A stretch of 64,000 nt of DNA from NCBI RefSeq assembly GCF_014138265.1, contig NZ_JACGXL010000004.1, positions 124,001-188,000 on the forward strand, given 5' to 3'. The DNA comes from Dokdonella fugitiva. Its GTDB lineage: Bacteria; Pseudomonadota; Gammaproteobacteria; Xanthomonadales; Rhodanobacteraceae. Each line of letters begins with the position of its first letter. Within the stretch, counting starts at the first letter, position 1. Below, one piece after another: positions 46,923 through 55,400 of this stretch. The position numbers were made by a program, and so were the translations under genes. The notes beneath the pieces were generated by a model. The model did not search any database. It worked only from the letters and a program-made list of their open reading frames with translations, and was not told the DNA's origin.

Positions 46923-47681
46923 TCAGTTGTCGGCGAGCGCCGGCGTGGCGAGCGACTGCAGGCGCGAGAGCATCTCGTCCGGCGGCAGGTAACCGCCGAT
47001 ATGGGTGCCGTCCGGCGCGAAGATCGCGGGCGTCGCGTTGACGCCGACCTGGGTGCCGAGGGTGAACTGCTCGGCGACCGGGTTGTCGCACTTGAGCGGC
47101 GCCGGATTCGCACCGCTCTTCGCCGCGGTGAACGCGCCCTTGCGGTCCTTCGCGCACCACACCGACACGGCCTTGTCGTACGACGGGGTGTTGAGGCCGC
47201 TGCGCGGGAAGAACAGGTAGTCGAGCTCGATGCCGCGCTGGTTGTACTCGGCGACCTGCGAATGCAGCTTGCGGCAGTAGCCGCAGTCGATGTCGGTGAA
47301 CACCGTGACCTTGTACTTCGGCTTGCCTGACGGCGCGAACACGATGCGCTTGTCCGCCGGCACGGCGTCGACCTTGCGCTTGGTGTCGACCGCGAGGCGC
47401 GATGCGGTGAGGTCGCGCTTGCTCTTCGTGTCGTACAGCGCGCCCTGCAGGAGGTACTTGCCGTCGTCGCTGAGGTAGACCATCTGGCCGCCGACGATGA
47501 CCTGGCGGAAGCCCGGCAGCGGCGCCTGCTCGACCGCGTCGACCTTCGCCTGCGGCACGAGTTCGGCGAGCGCCTTGCGGGCGGCGGCATCGGCCGGCGA
47601 TTCCGCGGCCTGGGCGGCGGACGCGAAGAGCAGCGGCAGCGCGATGACGAGCGCAGCGGCGATGTGGCGATGGGTCATCAT
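46923..47681 (-). CDS. dsbC: Thiol:disulfide interchange protein DsbC, copy 1 (CGYC)
   Basis: 252 aa with a signal peptide ending SAAQAAE. Residues about 27-85 are the DsbC dimerisation domain and linker. The thioredoxin domain holds the active site TVFTDIDCGYCRKLHSQ (Cys133, Cys136) and the cis-Pro loop VNATPAIFAPDG. A second Cys pair (VWCAKD and LKCDNP) matches the structural disulphide of DsbC. It isomerises wrong disulphides in periplasmic proteins. It lies 7 bases after the second dsbC gene, with GAGG upstream of the ATG. Confidence 0.95.
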   Translation of the reverse strand: MMTHRHIAAALVIALPLLFASAAQAAESPADAAARKALAELVPQAKVDAVEQAPLPGFRQVIVGGQMVYLSDDGKYLLQGALYDTKSKRDLTASRLAVDTKRKVDAVPADKRIVFAPSGKPKYKVTVFTDIDCGYCRKLHSQVAEYNQRGIELDYLFFPRSGLNTPSYDKAVSVWCAKDRKGAFTAAKSGANPAPLKCDNPVAEQFTLGTQVGVNATPAIFAPDGTHIGGYLPPDEMLSRLQSLATPALADN

Positions 47682-47688
47682 GGCGTCC

Positions 47689-48432
47689 TCAGTTCTTCGC
47701 GGCGCTGGCCTGCGCCAGGCGATCGAGTTCGGCGGCGAGGCGATCGGGCGACATCGCGATCTGGCCCGGGATCATCGTGCCGTCGGCCGCGAGCATCGTC
47801 GGCGTGCCGCCGATGCCGAGCGCCTGGGCGAGGTCGGTGAGTTCGGCGACCGGGTTCGCGCACGTCGCCTTGCCGGGATCCTGGCCGGCCATCGCCTTGG
47901 TAAAGGCGCTCGGGCGATCCTTCGAACACCACACCGCTTCGGCCTTCTTGTCCGCGCCCGGATGGATCGACAGCGGGAAGAACAGGTAATCGACGGTGAT
48001 GCCTTTCGCGTTGTACTGCGCGATCTGCTCGTGGAACCGGCGGCAGAACGGGCAGTCGACGTCGGTGAATACGGTGACGGTGTGCTTTGAGGCCATCGGC
48101 GCCTGCGGCGCGAACACGATGCGCTTGTCCGGGCCGATCCGGTCGAGCGCGGCCTTGCGCACCTTGCCGCGCGAGATCTGCGTGAGGTCGCGCTTGGACG
48201 CGATGTCGAACGCGCTGCCGTTGAGGAGGTAGCGGCCGTCCTTGCTCACGTAGACGAATTCGCCGCCGGCGATCGCCTCGTAGAAGCCCGGCACCGCCGA
48301 TTCCTGCGCCGCCTCGATCTTCACGTTGGGGGCGATCTGCCCCAGCGCCTGGCGCACCGTGTCCTCGGCAGGTGTCGCGGCGAATGCCTGGGCGGCCAGC
48401 AGCAAGCCGGATGCAAGTAGCGGAAAACGCAT
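47689..48432 (-). CDS. dsbC: Thiol:disulfide interchange protein DsbC, copy 2 (CPFC)
   Basis: 247 aa from the ATG at 48432; the signal peptide ends AAQAFAAT. It has the same plan as its neighbour: dimerisation domain (about 20-80; VPGFYEAIAGGEFVYVSKDG) and thioredoxin domain with TVFTDVDCPFCRRFHEQ (Cys127, Cys130) and cis-Pro GIGGTPTMLAADG. The structural Cys pair is kept (AVWCSKD and ATCANP). It differs from copy 1 in the active-site dipeptide (PF rather than GY), so redox potential or clients may differ. xerD-dsbC order is shared with E. coli. Confidence 0.94.
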   Translation of the reverse strand: MRFPLLASGLLLAAQAFAATPAEDTVRQALGQIAPNVKIEAAQESAVPGFYEAIAGGEFVYVSKDGRYLLNGSAFDIASKRDLTQISRGKVRKAALDRIGPDKRIVFAPQAPMASKHTVTVFTDVDCPFCRRFHEQIAQYNAKGITVDYLFFPLSIHPGADKKAEAVWCSKDRPSAFTKAMAGQDPGKATCANPVAELTDLAQALGIGGTPTMLAADGTMIPGQIAMSPDRLAAELDRLAQASAAKN

Positions 48433-48618
48433 GGATACCTCGCGCGAGAGTTCGGGTGGAGCCGGGACCGGCTTCGGCGGACGAAACTTGCATCGCGCCC
48501 TGTCCGACCGTCGACCACGGCATCGCGGCCAAGGTTCCCGGACCAACGCGGGATTGTGGCACGCGTCCCCGGCCGGCGAAAGTGAAGCCGATCGCGCCAC
48601 GCCGTTCAGCCGCGACCT

Positions 48619-49617
48619 TCAGCCACGCGGGTGGTGGCGCGCGTGCAGCCGCTTGAGCCCTTCTTTCGCCACCAGCGTGTAGATCTGCGTGGTCGACAGC
48701 GAACTGTGGCCGAGCATCAGCTGCAGCGCGCGCAGGTCCGCGCCATGATTGAGCAAGTGGGTCGCGAACGAATGGCGCAGCACGTGCGGCGAGATGCGGG
48801 CGGGCGCGATGCCCGCGGCGAGCGCGTGCTTCTTGACCAGCGTCCAGAACATCTGGCGCGTCATCGCCGTGCGGCGGTTGCTGACGAACAGCGCGTCGCT
48901 GCGTGCCCCCTTCAGCAGCATCGGACGTGCATCCGCGACGTAACGCTGCAACCAGTGCGCGGCCTCGTCGCCGAGCGGCACCAAGCGCTCCTTGCCGCCC
49001 TTGCCGAGTACGCGCAGCACGCCCTGGCGCAGGTTGACCTGCGCCGCGGTGATGCCGACGAGCTCGCTCACGCGCAGGCCGGTCGCGTACATGAGCTCGA
49101 TCATCGCGCGGTCGCGCAGGCCGAGCGGACCTTCGCCCGGCGCGCGCAGCAGGTTCTCGATGTCCACTTCCGACAGCGCCTTCGGCAGGCTGCGTGGCAG
49201 CTTGGGCGGATCGACGAGCAGGGTCGGATCCGCGCCGAGGCGCCCCTCGCGCACGAGCAGGCGATGGAAGTGTCGCAACGCGGACAGCAGGCGCGCGTTC
49301 GAGCGTGCCTTGTAGCCGCTGCCGGCCACGCCGCCGGAGCGCGAGCGTTCGCCGAGATAGCGCTGCAACTGCTCGCGGTCGGCGCTCGCCAGCTCTCGGC
49401 CGCGCGCGGCGAGCCAGCGCGAATAGCCCTCGAGGTCGCGCCGGTAGCTCGCCAGCGTGTTGGCGGCGAGGCCGAGTTCGGACCAGGCGCGCTCGAGGAA
49501 GAACTCGATGAGTACGGTGTCCGCGTCGGCCGCGCGCGGTGCCGGCGGCCGACCACGACGGCGCGCGGGAGCCTCGCTGGTGCGCCGCGCGGGACGCGGC
49601 TTCGGGGGACGGGTCAT
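48619..49617 (-). CDS. xerD: Site-specific tyrosine recombinase XerD
   Basis: XerD acts with XerC at dif to resolve chromosome dimers under FtsK control. The 332-aa protein has the N-terminal SAM-like domain (about 33-130; WSELGLAANTLASYRRDLEG) and a catalytic domain with Arg182 in YATGLRVSEL, the Lys in GKGGKERLVP, HVLRH (His278, Arg281), His304 in LGHSSLSTTQIYT and Tyr313. The first 32 residues are an Arg/Pro extension not found in E. coli XerD (298 aa). XerD rather than XerC is favoured by ISPHVLRHSFATHLLNHGAD and linkage to dsbC. No dif-like site was seen. Confidence 0.94.
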   Translation of the reverse strand: MTRPPKPRPARRTSEAPARRRGRPPAPRAADADTVLIEFFLERAWSELGLAANTLASYRRDLEGYSRWLAARGRELASADREQLQRYLGERSRSGGVAGSGYKARSNARLLSALRHFHRLLVREGRLGADPTLLVDPPKLPRSLPKALSEVDIENLLRAPGEGPLGLRDRAMIELMYATGLRVSELVGITAAQVNLRQGVLRVLGKGGKERLVPLGDEAAHWLQRYVADARPMLLKGARSDALFVSNRRTAMTRQMFWTLVKKHALAAGIAPARISPHVLRHSFATHLLNHGADLRALQLMLGHSSLSTTQIYTLVAKEGLKRLHARHHPRG

Positions 49618-49697
49618 CCGGTGCGTGGGTCCTGCGTTGCTTGCGTCGCCGAGCCTAAACCGCGACGCTAGCCGCCGTCACTCCATCCGCGCCGACG

Positions 49698-50132
49698 ATG
49701 CCCTCCGCGACTCCCGCCTCCTTGTGGCTGCGCCTCGCCGCCGCCGCGTACGACTTGTTTCCGCTGATCGGGCTGTGGATGCTCACGGCCGGGGTGGCGA
49801 TGCTCGCCGTGCACGGCGATGTCGACGTCGCCCATCTGTCGCCGCTCTACCTCAATGCGCTGCGTGCGGCGCTGCTCGCGGTGACCGCGGCGTATTTCGT
49901 GCTGTCGTGGTCGCGCGGCGGCCAGACCATCGGCATGCGCGCGTGGCGCCTGCGCGTGGTGTCGGCCGACGGTTCTACACTGCCATGGCCACGCGCACTG
50001 CTGCGCTTCGCGCTCGCGCTGCCGTCGCTGCTCGCGTGCGGACTCGGCTTCGCATGGTGCCTGCTCGACCGCGAGCGGCGCGGCTGGCACGACCTCGCCA
50101 GCCGCAGCATGCTCGTGCGGCTCGCCGGCTGA
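49698..50132 (+). CDS. RDD-family membrane protein
   Basis: 144 aa with three hydrophobic segments. It opens ASLWLRLAAAAYDLFPLIGL (R and D of the RDD domain) and continues WSRGGQTIGMRAWRLRVVSADG and WCLLDRERRGWHDLASRSMLV, the usual RDD pattern. RDD proteins are inner-membrane proteins of mostly unknown function, a few linked to ion exchange. It diverges from xerD and converges with chpC, standing alone. Confidence 0.85.
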   Translation: MPSATPASLWLRLAAAAYDLFPLIGLWMLTAGVAMLAVHGDVDVAHLSPLYLNALRAALLAVTAAYFVLSWSRGGQTIGMRAWRLRVVSADGSTLPWPRALLRFALALPSLLACGLGFAWCLLDRERRGWHDLASRSMLVRLAG

Positions 50133-50141
50133 CGCGATCGC

Positions 50142-50606
50142 CTACGCGGCGAGAGCGCGCGCGACCATGCCTTCGATCGCGTCGAGATCGGGGATGATCG
50201 CGCGATCGTCGCGCACGAGCACCTCGGCGCGCACGCCGGGTGCATGCGGATGCTCGTCGCTGGTCGGGATCAGCAGCTCCTGCGTGATCGTCGTCAGGCG
50301 CGGGAAGCCCTGCGCCAGCAGGGCGAGGAACGGCATGCCCGCGCTGCCGCCGAGGGCCTTGAGCACGGCGACGCGCGCATTGGTGCGGCTCTCGTCGGCG
50401 AGCTGGCCGGTCAGCATCGGGAACGAGAACAGCGGCAGGCGCCAGCCGCGCCACGGCAGGCGACCGAGCAGCCACGCCGGTGCGTTCGGGATCGACTCCG
50501 GTCGCGTGTAGCTGATCACTTCGGCGACGGTCGCGTTCGGCAGCAGCACGCGGCCCTCGGTGATCGGGACCATGACGCCTCGGATTTCACGCGGTAGCTC
50601 GGCCAT
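50142..50606 (-). CDS. chpC: CheW-like protein ChpC
   Basis: 154 aa consisting of a single CheW-like domain: IRGVMVPITEGRVLLPNATVAEVIS at the start, WLLGRLPWRGWRLPLFSF, and a C-terminal beta region (PRLTTITQELLIPTSDE). In Pseudomonas the ChpC adaptor completes the Pil-Chp array and may link extra receptors. It follows chpB after 83 bases that include a short ORF. It converges with the RDD gene with 9 bases between stops. Confidence 0.88.
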   Translation of the reverse strand: MAELPREIRGVMVPITEGRVLLPNATVAEVISYTRPESIPNAPAWLLGRLPWRGWRLPLFSFPMLTGQLADESRTNARVAVLKALGGSAGMPFLALLAQGFPRLTTITQELLIPTSDEHPHAPGVRAEVLVRDDRAIIPDLDAIEGMVARALAA

Positions 50607-50609
50607 CTC

Positions 50610-50693
50610 TCATCCCCTTGCGCGGACGCCGCGGCGACGCGGCGAACGTACGACTGCTGTGCCGGCGCACGACGGTGCGACGCGCATTCTCAT
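50610..50693 (-). CDS. Short ORF between chpB and chpC (27 aa)
   Basis: Its ATG overlaps the chpB stop (ATGA). The product begins MRMRVAPSCAGTAVVRS and ends RGVRARG; the TGA lies three bases before the chpC ATG, with AGGGGA for chpC inside the ORF. It is Arg-rich with no domain. It may be only a by-product of few stop codons in GC-rich DNA, or a coupling ORF that carries ribosomes into chpC. Confidence 0.25.
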   Translation of the reverse strand: MRMRVAPSCAGTAVVRSPRRRGVRARG

Positions 50694-52432
50694 GCCTTGT
50701 CCTTGTCCGCCAGCACTTTCTCGGCCAGCTCCTTCGGCGTGCCGAAGAAACTCACCACGCCGGTTTCGCTGACGCCTTCGACCATCGTGCTCACCACGCA
50801 GCTCTCCGGCGACTGCGCATAGATCGTGCCGCCCCTGCCCGCGAGGTGCACGCAACCGGAAACCGCGTCGTCCGACATGCCCGAGAAGACGATCGCGCCC
50901 GCGGCCGCGCCGTAGCGGTTGGCGACGTCCTCGAGCACGCGGTCGATCGACGGCTTGTACGCCGGCTCGCTGGTCGGCTTCTCGAGCACGACCACGCCCA
51001 TCGGGTCCACCTGCAGGCGATGCGCGTTCGGCACGATGACGATGTCGCCGTGCGCGACGCGCTCGCCATGCGAGGGCGTGCGCACGGTCAGCTGCGTCAC
51101 GCGCGCGAGCTGCTTCGCCATCATGTCGACGAACTCGTCACCGAGGTGCTGCGCGAGCAGGAACAGCGCGGGATAGTCGCGCGGGATCTCGGCGAGGAAT
51201 TCGCGCACGGATTCGGGGCCGCCGACCGAAGCGCCGAGCACCCAGACGCGCTGGATCTTCGCCTTCACCTGGTCGGGGTCGAGCCAGTTCTCGTGGTCGG
51301 GCCGCTCGGCGGTCGGCTGCACCGCCTCCTCGAGCGGAATCAGTTCCAGCGCGAGTTCCGACATCGATGGAATCGGCGGCTGAGCCGCCTCGTCGCCACC
51401 TTCGGGCGTGAGGTACTCCGCCGCGCTCATCTTTTCGATGCCGAAGGTCGCGCGGCCGGTCGGAGTCGGCTCCGGCTTGTCGCCTTCGTCGAAATCCTCG
51501 AGCGACCACATCGCCGACGCGCTGGAAAGCGGCTTGGTCTCGGTCGGCGTGGACGCTGCCGCCTGGCTCTCCGCCTCGCCGAGATCGAAGTCGAGGCCGA
51601 AGTCCGCGGCGGACGCCTCGTCGAATGCGGGTTCCGGCGTTTCGCTCGGTCGGATGCCGACGGCGACCGGAATGTCCTCGGGCTGCAGCTCGACGACGAA
51701 CTCCTCGTCGAGACGCGCTTCCTCGAGCGGCTCCGGCGCGCTCACGTCGAAATCCGCGAGCAGGTCGTCGATGCCGGAGAGCTCGATGTTCTCCTCCGCC
51801 GGCGCGTCGAAGTCGATCGACGGCAACGTCTTCTCGGCGAGCGCCGGCGTCGGCACGTCGTCCGTACGCAGCAGGTCGATGAATTCGGTCGGGTCGAACG
51901 CCGGTGCCGCGACCGACGCGAGCGCATCCGCTGCCGCGTGCTCGGCCGGCGGCTCGATCGGCGCCGCGGGCCGTGCGTGGACGGGCTCGGTAGCCATCGG
52001 CGGCGTGGCGGGCGCTTCGACCGCGGACGCGATGGCCGGTTCACTGCGCGCACGCAACGGCACGGCCTGCGCACCCGCCGGGCGCGGCGGATCGAGGTCG
52101 CCTTCGCCGAGCACTTTCGCCGCGAGATGGCGCATCCAGCGCGCCTGGTCCCAGCCGGACAGTTCGCTCGACACGCCGCTGTCGTTGAACACGACCTTGT
52201 AGCGCGCGTCGTCGAGCAGCTCGTAGACGCCATCGAGGTCGGCGCTGTCCTCGTCCTCGAGGTTGACGATCACCACGTTCGCCTGCGAACGCGCGAGCGC
52301 CTCGCGATCGAGCGCGGCCGCGGCCGCCTCGTACACGATCGGCGCGCCGAGCGCGGTCAGCGTTTCGCGCAGGTGGTCGGTACGCGTGCTCGATTCGTAC
52401 AGCAGCGCCACCGCGACGGATGAACTAGACAC
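50690..52432 (-). CDS. chpB: Pilus chemosensory methylesterase ChpB (CheB-like)
   Basis: 580 aa from a GTG at 52432 that overlaps the chpA stop by 8 bases. Residues 1 to about 115 look like a receiver-like domain (VAVALLYESSTRTDHLRETL) without a clear phospho-Asp pocket. Residues about 120-390 are an acidic, low-complexity linker (ADLDGVYEL..., ENIELSGIDDLLADF, DFGLDFDLGE). Residues about 393-580 are the methylesterase with catalytic Ser402 in GASVGGPES, His429 in AQHLGDEF and Asp521/522 in FSGMSDDAVSG. It would demethylate PilJ and reset the pilus chemosensory array. The linker is far longer than in ordinary CheB. Confidence 0.9.
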   Translation of the reverse strand: MSSSSVAVALLYESSTRTDHLRETLTALGAPIVYEAAAAALDREALARSQANVVIVNLEDEDSADLDGVYELLDDARYKVVFNDSGVSSELSGWDQARWMRHLAAKVLGEGDLDPPRPAGAQAVPLRARSEPAIASAVEAPATPPMATEPVHARPAAPIEPPAEHAAADALASVAAPAFDPTEFIDLLRTDDVPTPALAEKTLPSIDFDAPAEENIELSGIDDLLADFDVSAPEPLEEARLDEEFVVELQPEDIPVAVGIRPSETPEPAFDEASAADFGLDFDLGEAESQAAASTPTETKPLSSASAMWSLEDFDEGDKPEPTPTGRATFGIEKMSAAEYLTPEGGDEAAQPPIPSMSELALELIPLEEAVQPTAERPDHENWLDPDQVKAKIQRVWVLGASVGGPESVREFLAEIPRDYPALFLLAQHLGDEFVDMMAKQLARVTQLTVRTPSHGERVAHGDIVIVPNAHRLQVDPMGVVVLEKPTSEPAYKPSIDRVLEDVANRYGAAAGAIVFSGMSDDAVSGCVHLAGRGGTIYAQSPESCVVSTMVEGVSETGVVSFFGTPKELAEKVLADKDKA

Positions 52433-55400
52433 GTTCGCGCCTCAACACTTCCTGGACCTGACGCAACAGGTCGTCTTCCTGGTACGGCTTGCCGAGATAG
52501 CGCTCGACGCCGATTTCCAACGCGCGCTGGCGATGCTTCTCGCCGGTGCGCGAGGTGATCATGATGATCGGAACCTTGCGCAGACGCGAGTCGTTGCGCA
52601 TGTAGGTCGCGAGTTCGTAGCCGTCCATGCGCGGCATCTCGATATCGAGCAGCATGATGTCTGGCACCGTTTCCTGCAGCTTCTCGAGCGCGTCGAGGCC
52701 GTCCTTCGCGGTGAGCACCTCGAAGTCCGCGCGCTCGAGCACGCGGGTGGTGACCTTGCGCATCGTGATCGAATCGTCGACGACCATGACGAGCGGCTTG
52801 GCGCGCACGTCGACCGCCTGCTCGGGCTCCGGCGTCATGAACGCCGGCGCTTCGATCGCGCCCGCGTCGATGCGCGCGCGCAGCGCGGCGAGGCGGCGCA
52901 CGAGCGGGGCGAGGTCGAGAATCATCACGACCGAGCCGTCCCCCATGATCGTCGCGCCGAAGATGCCCGGCACCGAGCTGACCTGCGGGCCGACCGACTT
53001 GACGACGATTTCGCGCGAACCGACCACGCCGTCGATGCGTACCGCGGCGCGCTGGTCGCCGGTGCGGGTCATCAGTAACGGGATCTGCGTCTCGTCGCTG
53101 GTCGTGCGCGGGCGCGGCAGGCCGAGCAGCTGCGACAGCTCGTAGATGTTGAATTCCTCGCCGGCGTAGTTGTGCTTCGGGTTGCCGTCGGCGATGCGGC
53201 GCTCGAGGTCGTCGTGCGCGATGCGCGCGACGCCTTGCACCGACGACATCGGGATCGCGTAGTTGCTCTCGCCGAGCTTGACCAGGATCGCCTGGGTCAC
53301 CGCGAGGGTGAACGGCAGGCGGATCGTGAACTGCGTGCCCTGGCCGTGCTTGGAATCGATCGTGAGCGAACCGCCGAGTTGCTTGATCTCGTTGTTGACG
53401 ACGTCCATGCCGACGCCGCGACCGGCGAGCTGCGTCACCTGCTCGGCGGTCGAGAAGCCGGTTTCGAGGATGAAGCCGTACAGGTCGCGATCGGACAGCT
53501 GCACGTCGGGCTTGAGCAGGCCGCGCTCGATCGCCTTGCGGCGGATCGCCTCGCGGTCCATGCCGCGTCCGTCGTCGGTGATGCGCAGCACGACTTCGGT
53601 CGCCTCGCGGCTGACCGCGATGTTGACCGTGCCTTCCGCGGGCTTGCCGACGCCGGTGCGCTCGTCCGGTTTCTCGATGCCGTGCGCGAGCGCGTTGCGC
53701 AGCATGTGCTCGAACGGCGCCTTCATGCGCTCGAGCAGGTTGCGGTCCATTTCGCCGTGCGCGCCGTCGACCTTGAGCTGGGCGCGCTTGCCGATTTCCT
53801 GCGCGGCCTGACGCAGCGTGCGGCGCAGGTTCGGCACGAGCGAATCGAACGGCACCATGCGCGTGCGCATGAGACCTTCCTGCAGTTCCGAACTCACGCG
53901 CGACTGCTGCAACAGCAGCGTCTCGGACTGGCGCGTCTGGTCGTCGAGGATACCCTGGATCGACACGAGGTCGGATACCGACTCGCCGAGTGCGCGCGAC
54001 AGCTGCTGCAGCTGCGAGAAGCGGTCGAGTTCGAGCGGATCGAACGTGCTGGTCGAATCGTGCTGCTCGCGCTGGTAGCGCGCGATGATCTGCGCCTCGG
54101 TTTCGATCTCGAGCTTGCGCAGCTGCTCGCGCAGTCGGTTGACGGTCTGCTCGAATTCGACGAGGTTGAAGCGGAAGTTCGAGATCTGCTGCTCGAGGCG
54201 CGAGCGGTAGATCGACACTTCGCCGGCGAAGTTCACCAGCGAGTCGAGCAGTTCCGAACGCACGCGGATCATTTCCTGCGGCGCACGCTCGACCTCCTCC
54301 TGGTCCATCGCGGTCAGGTGGCGCGGCGCGGGCGCGGGGCGTGACGCCTGCAGTGCAGCAGCCCCGGCCGTCGCCGACGAACCGGCAGCAGGTTCGGCGT
54401 GTGCTTGCGATGCGGCTGCGGCGGGTGCCGTGCCGCCACGCAGGTCCTCGCCGGCGACGAGCGCCTCGAAGCGCGCGATCGCATGCAGCGGCATCGCCAG
54501 CGCCTTGCGCTGCGCGACGCGCTGCACGAGTACGTGCAGGCGGTCGAAGCCGCGCTCGAGCGACTCGACCGCGGCGCGATCGACCGCGAGGCGGCCGTCG
54601 CTGACCGCGTCGACGAGCGACTCCATCGCGTGGCTGAGGTCGCCGATCGGCGCCAGGCCGGCCATGCGCGCACCGCCCTTGAGGGTATGCAGGTCGCGCT
54701 GCAGCGAGACGATGTGGGCACGTTCGTGCGGCGATTCGCGCAGGCTCGCGACCACCGAATCGGCGTGGTCGAGGATGTCCTCGCTCTCGGTCACGAAGAT
54801 GTCGAGCAGGTCGTCGTCGGCGTCCGCGGCCTCGAGCGCGCCTTCCGGCTGCGGATCTTCGGCGAGCGGCGGTGCTTCGCGACCGCCGAGGGGCGCGTGC
54901 GGAGCGGCTGTCGCCGGCGCGGCCGGGGCGACCGGAGCCGGCGCGGCGACTTCGGGTTCATCGAGGAAGATCGAACCGACCGCCTCGGGCTCGTCGACCG
55001 GCACCTCGGGCATCGCCGTCGGCGCGGCGTCGTCGAAGCCGCCGAAGTCGGCGAGCGGGTCGTCGCCGGAGTCGAGCTCGACCTCTTCGATCTGCAGCTC
55101 ACCCGCGTCCGGGAACGGAACGTTGGCGATTTCCGGTGCACCGACGATCGGCGGAACGTCGATCGCGGGCTCTTCGAGCGAGATTTCCTCGATCGGCAGG
55201 TCGGCGAACATCGCCTCGATCGACGCGTCGTGGGCGGTGACCGGCGTTTCTTCCTGCGCCCTCGCCTGCAGCGTCGGCAGCTTCTCGAATTCGGCCAGCG
55301 CGGCGGCGAGATCGTCCGGGATCTGTGCCTGCGGCGGCAGTTCGGAGTCGGCCATCGCGATCGCCTCGTGGGCGTCGCGCAACCAGTCGTCGACGGTGAT

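Noticed and set aside
48433-48618. Possible dif site or small gene between dsbC copy 2 and xerD
   Set aside because: No dif-like 28-base palindrome or codon pattern was found; the stretch seems to be only an intergenic leader.
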